NCBI RefSeq assembly: GCF_040719375.1
Contig: NZ_JBFDTP010000001.1
Location: 372,001-436,000, forward strand
Reading direction: 5' to 3'
Source: Clostridium sp. AN503
GTDB taxonomy: Bacteria > Bacillota > Clostridia > Lachnospirales > Lachnospiraceae
Length of the DNA stretch: 64,000 nucleotides
In this document: positions 33,401 through 41,931 of the stretch, one piece after another
How positions within the stretch are numbered: the stretch's first letter is position 1
How the letters are laid out: each line of letters starts with the position of its first letter
The notes under the pieces: model-generated
Told to the model about the DNA's origin: nothing
Seen by the model: the letters and a program-made list of their open reading frames with translations, nothing else
Database searches by the model: none
Made by a program: the position numbers and the translations under genes

Positions 33401-36400
33401 ATCCGCGCAACATTTACGGTATCCTGCGGCTTACTGCCATTGGCTGTCTGATGATCTGATTCATACTCGTACAGGGCAGCGAGGATTCGGCTGTCCCGGT
33501 TCCCCTCTTTGTAGTATGTAACCTTGTCAGAATAGATCTCGATTGCCACTGGCTTTGTACGGGCATACCCAGACGGGGCTTTTACCTCGCAGAGCACATA
33601 GCATCCGGCACTCAACGGCTGTGGGGTTTCCAGATATCCAACTGTCTGAAGCTGGTATTCCGCTCCGGTATTATTCTCCTCCGTCTTCATTTTCCCATCC
33701 CGGACCGTGGAATAAGCTTTAAATGCCACTGTCTGGAGGCCGTAACTGTCTCCCAATGCGATCTGCTCCGGCTCCTGGCAGACAGGAGTTCCTGCCGGGA
33801 CCACACCGCTGTAAAGATTTCCCGGCCCATACTCTTTCCCGGTCAGACGGTCGATCCAGCTGGAGCGGCGCATGATCTGTTGGATATGGTCAGCTCCCAT
33901 GGCTTCTAAAAATTCCCTTGTTCCAGTGATCGTTGTATCCGTGTCATAAAACAGGATTTCTCCATTTCCATCCCTGCTGTCGTCACGTTTGGCTGCATAG
34001 ATGTTAAAAAGCGCACCATCGTGCAAAATATTCTCATGGGTCTCGGAATCCAGCTTTTCGATCCGGAGTTTGGCAGTATAAAGCCTGTTTCGGAACTTCG
34101 TGTACCCGAACCCTTTATAGAAACTTTCCCCTGTGGTCTGGTTCTCGGCGTCCTTCACTTCTTCTGCTGAATTTTCTGATGCCTTAATGCTCCACGGTAC
34201 CAGCATGGAGGCGTATTTTCCCTGATAAGCGGTCCGGATGCCATGCATGGTCATGACATTATCTTTATACTGAATGCCGGGCGCATTTTCCTCCGTCACA
34301 TTGCCGCTTGGAAACGGGACGTCACCTGCGGTCCCCGCATGCTCCGATACGGAACTGTAGCGGTAGTACTTTGATACAGAGGTTTTTGCATTTAGACCCT
34401 CAGACAGATAATAGGGAACAATTCCATTTGTCCGGTTATCCTCTGCATTGTAGTAGTTCTTATACGGGCGATATTCGGACTGGGTCAGGGCATAGTAGTC
34501 TCCTGCATCCGGCACTGCGGGCGCTCCGTTCTGGATCTGTTCAATCCTTGCCCCATACTTATACACTTCAAAGTCGCCCTCTGCGTTCCTGCCCCGGATA
34601 ATATGTCCGGAAGCTCTGATATCTTCCTCATTGAAACGGATTCTATAACGTCGCTCCAACTCTGGTTGGGAAAGAGCTGCGTCGTAATGATAGTACTCGT
34701 TCAACACCTCCGGTGAAGCCTGGGAACCGTCATAATCCTGATAAACTGCCGGAAGAGTCACTTCCCTGGGTCTGTCGATCTGGTAATGCTTGTTCTTGAA
34801 ATCTTCAAGGTCTGCATAGCGCGGCTGCTGTTCCACCACCACATAATCACCGTATGGCAGATAGGTCGAGGTTCCAAAATAATACCCTTCCCCGGAATCT
34901 GTGGTATCGCCATATAAAGTATCTGCGGACAGGGTCGTGGTATCCTTGTCACTGCCGCCATGTTCTGCGCTGTCCCATTCGACCGCGTAGATCTCGTCAA
35001 GGTCGTAGGTAAAGAATGGTTTTAAGTAGTTTTCGGATTTTTGAAGCGCTCTGTGAAGAGCTTCATCATACAGCTCATCGGCATATTTCACTTTCCCGTC
35101 GGCGTATTCCTGTTCGATAGCTTCCTGCGCTCTATCTTTTTTCGCCGTGTGGCTTCCGGCTGCATCACGCACCAGTTTTTCCACCTCATCATCCAGGTAC
35201 CATTTGATTGCAAACTGGCGTACCATATCGGAAGCTTTTGCATTCTCTATGGTATCTTCTGTACGGTTGATCTGGTTTCCGATGGGCTGCCAGCTTGTGT
35301 AAGTGGGGGCTGCATCGTCCCACTTATCATGGTTGGCTGCTGCAATGGCATCAAAGAACTTGTCATAATTATAATCCTTCACCATCCGGGTTCCGGTCGC
35401 GTCCTCCGCCAGACGATCCACAGTCTCCAGGATTGCCGTGTAACCACTATTCTGATCTTCGTGAATCAGGCCATCCGAATAGCTGTAGAGTTCCGTGTTG
35501 GCTATCAATGCGTCCCTTGAATCCTGATACAGTGGTGTGGTTGCATGGGGCACTTTCGTATAGATTTTGCTGACCCTAGCAGGAAATATCCGGTTTGCCT
35601 CCAGTACGTCCAACTCACCGCCCTTTCGGTCCTGCCAGGTCACCGTTCCATCCTCATCCCGGTACAACCGCTCCAGATTGGATTTTAAATAGGTCTTGAA
35701 ACGGAAGTCTGCCATTTTTGCAGCCCGCTTATCCTGCCCGGCCAAACCGCCAAACAGCTTCGTCCACCAGTCCTCATGTACCTCTGCATAGGAACTGGTG
35801 TTGTTGTAGGAGCTGGTGTCTATGGACTTGGTCACTTTGATCTGCTGGCTGATGATCCGTTCTGTCAATGGATTCGGGTTTGCATCCGTGTTACCGTCTT
35901 CCCGTAAATCATGGTTTCCATTGTAGATCAGGTTCTGGTTTTTGATAAAGGTCTTATCCTGATCAAAAACCGTGCCGGTATAGACACTGACGCCAGCGCC
36001 GGTTATCCTGCGGATGTACTCGGAATTGTTCAGACTGTCTCCCTCTTTGTACCCCCAGACATTGTTGGGGCCAATCTTTGCAATGTCATCTGCGGTGATG
36101 ATCGTACTTCCGTCCGGGATAGCGACTGTGAAAGCAGATACCTTTGTACCACCCAGATCTGCATCGTTTGTTCCCACATGAAGGGTGTACTGACCAGACA
36201 CCGCATCATAATAAAAATAAGTGCTGCCCACGGGATCCGCTGCTTCCTCCCTGGATGCCACCTGAGGCACCTGGGATGTGGATGTTGCATTCTCCTCCAC
36301 GTCCTGCTCCTCATAGATCGGCTGATAAACCCGTCTGCGGACCGGATTATAGCCGGTGCTTCCATCTGCAGACCAATATTCATACAGGATATCTCCGGTC

Positions 36401-39400
36401 TCATAGTGAAGGTACTGGTCCAGTTCGGAGGCATGATCCATCACATCCAACGGCATCCCTGACTCATCTACCGTATAATCCGGTGACATCTGCACCTCAT
36501 AGCGGCCTCCCGTCATCTGTCTCATCACCATGAAATGATCGCCGGTGTATTTCCGAAGGATATATCGTCCTGTTGTCTCGTTCAGTTTGAACAGGTACCC
36601 GGCAACTGGAGTCCCACTGTCATCTGTCTCCACCATGGCAAGCTTGTCCGGTGTCATGCTGACCGCCAGCTTTACGACAGCGGTATCCCCGGTCAGGGTG
36701 ACCGCCTGAAGGCTGCCATAGGTGAATACCTTCTGCGCCTGGAAATAATCAAGGATTGCCTGGATCAGAGAAGCGTTGGTCGATACGTTAGTGACAGTTA
36801 TCGTTACTTCCGGATTGCCATAATCCCCATTCCGGGCCTCATCATACACCGGCTTGTCTTCGGTGGAATAGTTCGTTCCTTTTGGAGTTTCCATCCCCAG
36901 CTGACGCATCATGCCTTCCAGTTCGCATTTTACATAGCGGAGGTTATCATCCTCACCGGTAAAAGCAGACTGGTAGCGTGCCGGATCTGTGGCTGTGGCA
37001 GCTCTGCCCGGTTCCAGTTTATCAGCTGTGCTGGCGTATACATGGGCCGCCCGCGGAATGTCTGCCACTGCCGATGGATTTAAGATCCGGTTCCCGGCAG
37101 CGTCCTTTTTATAAATGGCTGCATCTTTTGCTGTCTCATACAGCGGTTCTTCTGCTGCATCTGCCCATTCATGTCCGATGACCACATTTTTCTTCACAGT
37201 ATTTATTGTTACATCATTGAAATACAGGTCCGCACCATCCGGGATGCCATCAATGACCACATTATATCCCTCTGCCGTGTCATTGGAGCCGATGCTGAAC
37301 TCAAATAAGTTCTCCCGGTTCCCGAACTCCTTTAGCTGCTCCGGAAATGTCACGATATGGGACAACTGTCGGTATACCCATGCACTGCCGACCGGATGGG
37401 ACATGGAAGATTCCGTCTCACCATAGTCATCTCTGGTTGCCTCATCCGCATTGGTCACCGCCATGTCTTTTCCCGTGACGGAAAGCTCATAGCCCTCGGA
37501 ACGGGACAATTCCTTAATATAATAATTTCCAAGAATGAGCGGCCTGCCGATCCAATAATCCCCGTTGACCCCCAGACAGTCGGTGTATATCCTCCCTTTC
37601 GCCTCGTTGGCGTTTGCTTTCCGGTAAATGTCTGAATCATAGAGGTTCTTCGGGTATGATTTTCCGGAATACTCAATCTGGCCTGTCTTATAGTTGTATG
37701 TGCTGTGGGGTTTTTCGGTGATCGTCAGAAAAGAGCCGTCACCATTTTTATCTGTCACCGCTACTGCTACTAGGTCGTTTGCATCGAAAATAATGCCAGA
37801 ACCTTTCTGCACGCTTCCATCTGCCGCACGCTGGGTGTCCGGCCCGTAGATATCATCCGCAGCGAAGAGGCCGTAGACCGCGCCCTCCAGCGTGGCGTCT
37901 CCCTGAGTGTCACCATACGCGCTGTAATCTTTGTTTTCTCCTGCCGTCAGTCCCATGTCCCGCTTATTGAAATGGATCTGTCCCGGTACCCGGTGATCGT
38001 AGACATGAAAGGTATGGGCCAGATTATCATGGGGCCCCTCCGTCACACCCGGCTGGATATCCAGGGAAGTATCGCCAAAGCCCTCTGGATCGGTCTCATA
38101 GTTCCCCATACCGTACCCCGTAAGACCCGGCTCATCTTCTGCACCATAAAGGTGCTTACGATCTGGCCGACTGCTGGAATACTGGTAAACCGCAGGACTG
38201 GCTGCATTAGAGGATGTCGCCTGTGTAAAGCGTTTGGTTCCTGCCGCATTGGAATCTGTCGCTGTTTCTGTTATCAGGTCGTTGACCAGCGGTATTTCCG
38301 ACAGGTCATCTTCTTCACTATCCTCCTCTTCATCCAGATCGGATGCAGTCGCAACCCGGATATCATCATCTGCAACTATATTCACTGCAAAACTGTGCTC
38401 AGAGATAAACGCGTCCGGAAGCCCAAAGAAACTGTGCAGTAAATTGACTGCTTTTTCCCCTGCCGGAAGATCATAATGCTCTGTCAGGTACATTTTTCTC
38501 ATGTTTCCAGGTGTTGCACTATCCATGTTTTCACGGATAAAACCAGTTCTGTATTGAATTGTGGCTGTACCTTCGTCACCGGAATCATTTTCTTCAGCTT
38601 TCCTGTTTTCCCTGGCAATGCGGTTGCGCAGATAGCCGGATACCTTAATATCTTCATTGCTGGCTTTGGTCCATTCCGCCTCCTGGTCAGCCTCAGAGGA
38701 AGCCGTAGTGATGATCTCTACCGGCACATCGTCCGGATGACCGTTTTGCCCATGGATGATATAGCCGTCCCTGGCATCTGTTTCCCGGAATGTATAGGAG
38801 TAGCGCAGGTTGATAAAATTGTCATACGCTAAATCCCGCACGGCCTTACAGCCGGAATTTCCAAATGCCTCACTCTCTGACGGCTCGCTCTCACTGCCGC
38901 AAAGCCAATGGTGCAGGGTCCCATTGCTGGCTGAAGACTTTGCCTGACATTCATCCACCTTTTCCTGCCATTCCTCCATTAGCTGCTCGTATTCATCGTC
39001 GTCCTCACCTTCGCCGCCGTCGCTTTCCGGTTCCGGCGGAATCGGATGCCCATTGCAGTATGCATGGTCGAAATCATAGTAACGTTTGTCCGCATGGCTG
39101 ATATAACCGTCCTCGTCCGTCATCAGGTCATCGTCAAAGACCAGCCAGTCCTCCCAGGTAGTCGGCGCTTCACGCATGTTTTTTTCCATCAGGTTCCCGC
39201 CGTTTTCATTCTGCTCAAGTTTATTCTGGTCGGGAAACGCCTCTAAGACCTGCCAAGTGGAATCTTTTAAAGGATGGCCTGTCTCGTAATCGTATTTTTT
39301 AAGGTCCACCTTGTAGTTGCTCTCGAAGGTTTCTTTGTGTTCATAGACGACATAGCTGATCTCCCCGCTGTCGCCGCGGTTCCCACCGCTTCCGCCGTCC

Positions 39401-40368
39401 GGGGTGCCGGGGGTTGGGATATAACCATCGCCAGTGGTCATATAGAATTCCGGGTATGCTTCTTCAACCTTGCCAACAGCGCGCATTAACACCTGGGCCT
39501 CGTCCGCGCGGTTGCCGCTGACTGCCGTATACTTCTCCAGCCTCCCATTGACCTTTACCACCTTGAAATATGCAGGATCGTATTTGACCTTGATCGTGAA
39601 ACCCGGAGCTTCTCCGACAGCGATCAGAACGCCGTCCTCTCTAACCACATTGAAATGGAGCGTCGTGGAAGTCTCTGTCTTTACCACGGTGTATCCTGGA
39701 GGCGCGTAATACTCAAAGGTGCAGTATTTCTCAAACGCCGCAAGGTCTGCCAGTCCCATCATCTCATACAGTTTTTCCTTGCTGAACACGCCTGGCTCGG
39801 ACCGGATCGCGTTGATGGACATGGCTTTTTCCGGAGTATCGTATTTGCTGACCAGGGTAAAGATGTCCTGTGGGCTTTTGCATCCTGTTGGAACGTTCTC
39901 CAGATTCATGAAACCATCGTTGGCCATCATGTTGACCCAGGCGTTATCGGCAAGTTTCCAGGCTACTTTCCGGGCCTGATCTTTGGTCAGGTTTGGAGTA
40001 TAACGATATTTTTGAAAAGAATCATCCCCATCAGCACTGCCAAATGCTCCAATGTATGCCCAAAAAAGTCTTTTCTGTTCCAACGTACCCTCAGAATAGT
40101 TCACATCAGCAGTCACTTTTTTATAATCCATCGTGTGGTTAGCTGGTGCACCTTTGTTTAAGCATAACAATTCCGTATCTCGAAGTTCTCCTTCGATACG
40201 TCCTGTAATATAAGGTCCATTGGGATCATAATTCGTATTTATATGAATTTTAAATCCCCACACGTCCAGTAAGTTAACTGGAAGATATGGTACCGTCACC
40301 ATGCTGACAGTCAGGACTGCCAGAAATAATGCCACCTTCCCTTTCGTTTGTTTCCTCCACTTCATCAT
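27457..40368 (-). CDS. Giant LPGTG-anchored adhesin with about 12 SpaA/Cna-type isopeptide domains
   Basis: 4303 residues from the ATG at 40368, which has GGAGG seven bases upstream. A signal peptide (about 1-33, VALFLAVLTVSMVTVPYLPV) is followed by a region with Cys69 in LLCLNKGAP and Gln131 in TKDQARKVAW, which resembles a thioester adhesion domain. Then come long beta-rich stretches with repeated prealbumin-like domains. The catalytic-Glu signature Y-x-[LVM]-x-E-x-x-x-P-x-G-[YF] appears about 12 times, for example YVLCEVKAPSGYA, YIMEELKAPEGYL, YVLEELNTPDGFV, YLLEEQEAPAGYH and YLLREIRTPYGYL, each paired with an upstream Lys such as RIEKLD or VQKLDG. A highly acidic stretch (EEEDSEEDDLSE) lies near residue 700. 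The C-terminus has LPGTG, a membrane helix and KKKKR for sortase anchoring. It is the last gene of the surface locus. Confidence 0.85.
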   Translation of the reverse strand: MMKWRKQTKGKVALFLAVLTVSMVTVPYLPVNLLDVWGFKIHINTNYDPNGPYITGRIEGELRDTELLCLNKGAPANHTMDYKKVTADVNYSEGTLEQKRLFWAYIGAFGSADGDDSFQKYRYTPNLTKDQARKVAWKLADNAWVNMMANDGFMNLENVPTGCKSPQDIFTLVSKYDTPEKAMSINAIRSEPGVFSKEKLYEMMGLADLAAFEKYCTFEYYAPPGYTVVKTETSTTLHFNVVREDGVLIAVGEAPGFTIKVKYDPAYFKVVKVNGRLEKYTAVSGNRADEAQVLMRAVGKVEEAYPEFYMTTGDGYIPTPGTPDGGSGGNRGDSGEISYVVYEHKETFESNYKVDLKKYDYETGHPLKDSTWQVLEAFPDQNKLEQNENGGNLMEKNMREAPTTWEDWLVFDDDLMTDEDGYISHADKRYYDFDHAYCNGHPIPPEPESDGGEGEDDDEYEQLMEEWQEKVDECQAKSSASNGTLHHWLCGSESEPSESEAFGNSGCKAVRDLAYDNFINLRYSYTFRETDARDGYIIHGQNGHPDDVPVEIITTASSEADQEAEWTKASNEDIKVSGYLRNRIARENRKAEENDSGDEGTATIQYRTGFIRENMDSATPGNMRKMYLTEHYDLPAGEKAVNLLHSFFGLPDAFISEHSFAVNIVADDDIRVATASDLDEEEDSEEDDLSEIPLVNDLITETATDSNAAGTKRFTQATSSNAASPAVYQYSSSRPDRKHLYGAEDEPGLTGYGMGNYETDPEGFGDTSLDIQPGVTEGPHDNLAHTFHVYDHRVPGQIHFNKRDMGLTAGENKDYSAYGDTQGDATLEGAVYGLFAADDIYGPDTQRAADGSVQKGSGIIFDANDLVAVAVTDKNGDGSFLTITEKPHSTYNYKTGQIEYSGKSYPKNLYDSDIYRKANANEAKGRIYTDCLGVNGDYWIGRPLILGNYYIKELSRSEGYELSVTGKDMAVTNADEATRDDYGETESSMSHPVGSAWVYRQLSHIVTFPEQLKEFGNRENLFEFSIGSNDTAEGYNVVIDGIPDGADLYFNDVTINTVKKNVVIGHEWADAAEEPLYETAKDAAIYKKDAAGNRILNPSAVADIPRAAHVYASTADKLEPGRAATATDPARYQSAFTGEDDNLRYVKCELEGMMRQLGMETPKGTNYSTEDKPVYDEARNGDYGNPEVTITVTNVSTNASLIQAILDYFQAQKVFTYGSLQAVTLTGDTAVVKLAVSMTPDKLAMVETDDSGTPVAGYLFKLNETTGRYILRKYTGDHFMVMRQMTGGRYEVQMSPDYTVDESGMPLDVMDHASELDQYLHYETGDILYEYWSADGSTGYNPVRRRVYQPIYEEQDVEENATSTSQVPQVASREEAADPVGSTYFYYDAVSGQYTLHVGTNDADLGGTKVSAFTVAIPDGSTIITADDIAKIGPNNVWGYKEGDSLNNSEYIRRITGAGVSVYTGTVFDQDKTFIKNQNLIYNGNHDLREDGNTDANPNPLTERIISQQIKVTKSIDTSSYNNTSSYAEVHEDWWTKLFGGLAGQDKRAAKMADFRFKTYLKSNLERLYRDEDGTVTWQDRKGGELDVLEANRIFPARVSKIYTKVPHATTPLYQDSRDALIANTELYSYSDGLIHEDQNSGYTAILETVDRLAEDATGTRMVKDYNYDKFFDAIAAANHDKWDDAAPTYTSWQPIGNQINRTEDTIENAKASDMVRQFAIKWYLDDEVEKLVRDAAGSHTAKKDRAQEAIEQEYADGKVKYADELYDEALHRALQKSENYLKPFFTYDLDEIYAVEWDSAEHGGSDKDTTTLSADTLYGDTTDSGEGYYFGTSTYLPYGDYVVVEQQPRYADLEDFKNKHYQIDRPREVTLPAVYQDYDGSQASPEVLNEYYHYDAALSQPELERRYRIRFNEEDIRASGHIIRGRNAEGDFEVYKYGARIEQIQNGAPAVPDAGDYYALTQSEYRPYKNYYNAEDNRTNGIVPYYLSEGLNAKTSVSKYYRYSSVSEHAGTAGDVPFPSGNVTEENAPGIQYKDNVMTMHGIRTAYQGKYASMLVPWSIKASENSAEEVKDAENQTTGESFYKGFGYTKFRNRLYTAKLRIEKLDSETHENILHDGALFNIYAAKRDDSRDGNGEILFYDTDTTITGTREFLEAMGADHIQQIMRRSSWIDRLTGKEYGPGNLYSGVVPAGTPVCQEPEQIALGDSYGLQTVAFKAYSTVRDGKMKTEENNTGAEYQLQTVGYLETPQPLSAGCYVLCEVKAPSGYARTKPVAIEIYSDKVTYYKEGNRDSRILAALYEYESDHQTANGSKPQDTVNVARINVENQPVKLQVEKLKESSITTANTTADKTVTFKISGRVDGKLVDIGNNPSLVYAYENGDYLGYAWKKGTLEYLAGLRSAGEQVEIIYNGRNFAGYGYVTRTLETADDVNQYVAGATMALFEAIALNPSGDTEDHAYNGLVIERNDTNNITRMYVKEGYAGEKVDFVKEKDSDGQEITVEYQAGVDKDGEPIMETGNVWSAVTLQRHDTDILYYDLDSLAVTVSENVDGREILYGYDRDYGKVAIEQIESDKQNIEKTDTEHSIFAFKGGTPYLEFVDGDFTKIHYSPRDKVLEVGEGTLVYHLDRDGNRDALVDPYTGMAYVVETTPEGEEQVLVWSVNIRRDEYGNVIARDKITTSRIATVGENQDGYQEESTLDITNNSGHEIPGGERPSYRHTESGYITGSWRSDAGEESHKETSVNTNQAGQNMNDEVLSDDNNGAFEKSLNPVYDGHGLPEYYQRSEGTYDKSADLYDRNGDFVRQQDSDNLEEYNNAAYRINDHEELCDGAPLNAAESMRKPLYHRLGEGYILENTWITSAKTPNDPFQDQMTDGQPDILKRLPAGRYIMEELKAPEGYLKGLPVGISVREVPAAQQAGMVEKTTKILIDKVDGTEDCQTGRAGGYGFRTLPGAELALYEARRIYTDNTEKYPRGYYLEKKTEEPFSYTSTDSRRTAPEKLTAQWTTGTVPFYMEGIPVGCYVLEELNTPDGFVKSSPLEVEVANTPQVQTFIMNDDHTKVEVEKYFIDGTEKKLLSGAVFTLYEAMLDDDGDVVWEKGKPMYYEDRPVDNWMSGDGSEYAGFVPAFEAVYREYGTQPGTSVSWEADGKLRTASCLFVEQIDPSIDGGNTALYPTTAAMTWRTDGGQDIRICIYGENANAGGRDFTFEYQFDYRKLPHINAYANSYQTLEGRRRMDYLPVGGKYVLSETVVPDGFCKAEDQLVTVVDTGDIQRYHVENSEGKLVVSKTSRDKAGELAGAHLGLYRADGSGSFIQATEYLVEEWITGMDGIYTELDRINNRIPEGYAPGDLRPHEIRRLPEGSYYLAELESPSYYTLFEPVKLEYQQEDEVRIVRVTDIPAEGTLEIVKNDGAGRPLAGAVFELAAYRKSDQRNPVLTRSIGIPHGTAVVKGLPVGEVQEDGRIEPYLYKLKEQIPPDGYAVNTEVFRWQFAPDKNGVSFAFGEQAEEKVTVANQKTRVEITKKDFDALGDDNGESAFVEGARLAVYELTGRDDEDGLIYDKDRPVDTWTTEQSGKAHVLEGLIAGRSYLLEEQEAPAGYHIMKPVIFTLSADGRKIADMSNRLSTVTVNYITAAENQENIEVLDLDSIQSVTLKGRYAVKVYHTQETEESNTFTEKTVYSDGAELITGRVTGMPPSEKDTEDTGANLLPVRRVTDVTLAMEFADGTPVAEFHPGEAMTETTIHNNTAPENPRILMYNPGTSPGEALDPGQAVLNTVTYVNLSNAAADMRLTIHLDSGTNVLDGGGGIQYNGGFQNKSQVQAGGVLVFDLKDIKPLQSGSVTFATEVGGTSSRISASLKYNGNTVITEKEVPVLQPGELTLYHEVTGSGKNLCGDETEEFEIRLFADNGEELRGSYPYWGNGGTGTVHSGDRLSLKGNRFVHIDPEPYRNARFQITRLRDNTVLSSGKIQDSGACAVFSREVSDTSERVLFKKGESYRVREYTTFDNGEVQETNRLAFTLNEDGAVSQITAADRKTDVSISKKDLTDGEELPGCHMSLTDESGNLLDSWISGKEPHRILGELEPGGTYFLREERPAEGYAYASEIRFTVNRDGTPEKVIMADGLTRVQVQKLDGDTKEPLQGAEFQILDRDGNVVDIWISGTVPHELKGILTADETYLLREIRTPYGYLPLEDIWFTVPHGREIFTVVCENRRKPYTPKPGEPDHPAPDTPKTDVPEKIGRITAVYIPESPKAGGWLIFGPDGSIMIPLPGTGDASERLMYGWIMLLSILGICILKKKKRDGGPE

Positions 40369-40465
40369 TAAATTTCCTCCCAAAGTCTTTTTATAAAATA
40401 ACAAGGCTACCAAACAATTCCTTGTCTGATAGCCCTGTTATAACTTTTTCAATATATATTATCTA

Positions 40466-41440
40466 TTATCTGAACTGCATCACGTCAGCATCTCTTCCGC
40501 CATACCAAGCATGGCTTTTATAAATTTGAGTACCATCCGAAAAGATCATATCATGAATAACCCCATCCAGCGTTTCTGGTTTCTGGTATCCCTGCCTGTC
40601 ACAAAACTCCCCAACTTGCTGAAAATACTTTATGTCTCCAAGCATGTAATAACCCTCAGAGGGGTCATAGATCTTAAATATGGTATCCTTCGTTGCAGAA
40701 TCGTTTGATAGCCATACACCGTTTACCCTAAATAAAGTATACATATGATTTCCAACCCCATGACCAGAAACCGGAAGATTTACACAGAACCCCAAATAAT
40801 TTGCTGCATTCACATACCCACCGCAAAGTGCCGTCCCATTTACTAGACATCCATATGTTAAATTACTTTTATTAGAATCTGGACTATCACTATGATCATA
40901 CTCTGCTTGGTTAATGCGCTTCACAATCCTGACTGCTTTCTCCTCATCTGATGCATTCCGCCAATCAAAACTGTTCAAAAATTCTCGCGTCTCGCACTCC
41001 AATGCAGCAACCTCTTGGCTATTTATTGCCCAATCATCATAACCGACAGGTTCTACTCCTGCCAATTTCGCAATAACTAAAAGTTCTTCTCCTGTACCAG
41101 GACACATCAGATAGCGGAAATCATCATTTTCTGCCGCGTGCCGATACATATATTCACCGATAGGGCTTGTATGTCCATATTTGGGGTCCGGTGTATAATC
41201 ACCCGTATTTAATAACCCTGCAGCTCCAATATACATATCCTCCCATATCCAGTTGAGTTGACCGGTAAATGGATTAACTGCCAGCCAATCCTTATATTCC
41301 CTCAGCGGATACTGCTCATCATACCCCTCAGCTGTATCCACACTTGTTTCCTCCACAGTATCCGCCCAAACTGTCTGTGCCGGCACTCCTACAGCCAACA
41401 TCATCACGCACATCCCTGCCCATACTCTTCGTTTTCTCAT
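40466..41440 (-). CDS. Secreted transglutaminase-like protein
   Basis: 324 residues with a signal peptide (about 1-26, VWAGMCVMMLAVGVPAQTVWA). The C-terminal half fits the transglutaminase-like cysteine-protease fold: Cys in GTALCGGYVNAANYLGF, His in GHGVGNHMYTLFRVNG, and Asp in WLSNDSATKD, in the right order and spacing. Members cleave or cross-link peptides and are common among clostridial exported proteins. It is 97 bases upstream of the giant adhesin on the same strand, so it could modify that protein or other wall proteins (inference). GGGGAAGGA precedes the ATG. Confidence 0.78.
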   Translation of the reverse strand: MRKRRVWAGMCVMMLAVGVPAQTVWADTVEETSVDTAEGYDEQYPLREYKDWLAVNPFTGQLNWIWEDMYIGAAGLLNTGDYTPDPKYGHTSPIGEYMYRHAAENDDFRYLMCPGTGEELLVIAKLAGVEPVGYDDWAINSQEVAALECETREFLNSFDWRNASDEEKAVRIVKRINQAEYDHSDSPDSNKSNLTYGCLVNGTALCGGYVNAANYLGFCVNLPVSGHGVGNHMYTLFRVNGVWLSNDSATKDTIFKIYDPSEGYYMLGDIKYFQQVGEFCDRQGYQKPETLDGVIHDMIFSDGTQIYKSHAWYGGRDADVMQFR

Positions 41441-41788
41441 ATTCCTTCCCCCATCTTAATATAGTACTGAACCATAGAATCAATACAACCTGCACATTTT
41501 CTGATTCATCAAAAAACCATCTCACATAGAATCCATAAACAATCTATATACACCTTCAAAATATGAAGTTATTTTTCCCACTCATTTCCATTCAAATATT
41601 TCCACAACCATATCGCATTTTATTTCTCCCTCTTCTGCAACTTTATCACCAAGACATTTACACGTCAACAAAGCCGGACCAGTATTTCGTATTTATACAA
41701 TTTATGTCATTTTTTAAAAATCATTTCACTTGCCGCCCATCAATTACAGGTCATATTCCCCGCCTGGCAGAAACCAAATAAATCGTAT
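41441..41788. other. AT-rich gap with promoter region of the transglutaminase gene
   Basis: About 350 bases with no open frame of substance. It is much richer in A and T than its neighbours. A TACTATATT element lies about 25 bases before the ribosome site at 41450 and may be a -10, but no convincing -35 was found. I see nothing else in it. Confidence 0.45.
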
Positions 41789-41827
41789 GATCTGCTGGCT
41801 GCCTACAATACCCGGCAGCCAGCGATC
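41789..41827. terminator. Hairpin after the GLUG-type protein gene
   Basis: GATCTGCTGGCTGCC (41789-41803) pairs with GGCAGCCAGCGATC (41814-41827) with one bulge. The T-run follows on the plus strand only. It lies about 105 bases beyond the stop of the minus-strand gene at 41932. Confidence 0.6.
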
Positions 41828-41931
41828 TTTTCTCTCTATTCCACACGCTCTATCTCATTCTCACTATCAGCCCTTCTCTCTATTCAGTTTTCAAGGTACA
41901 TAGACAGGCCTCTGGCATTCCACACTACCAG

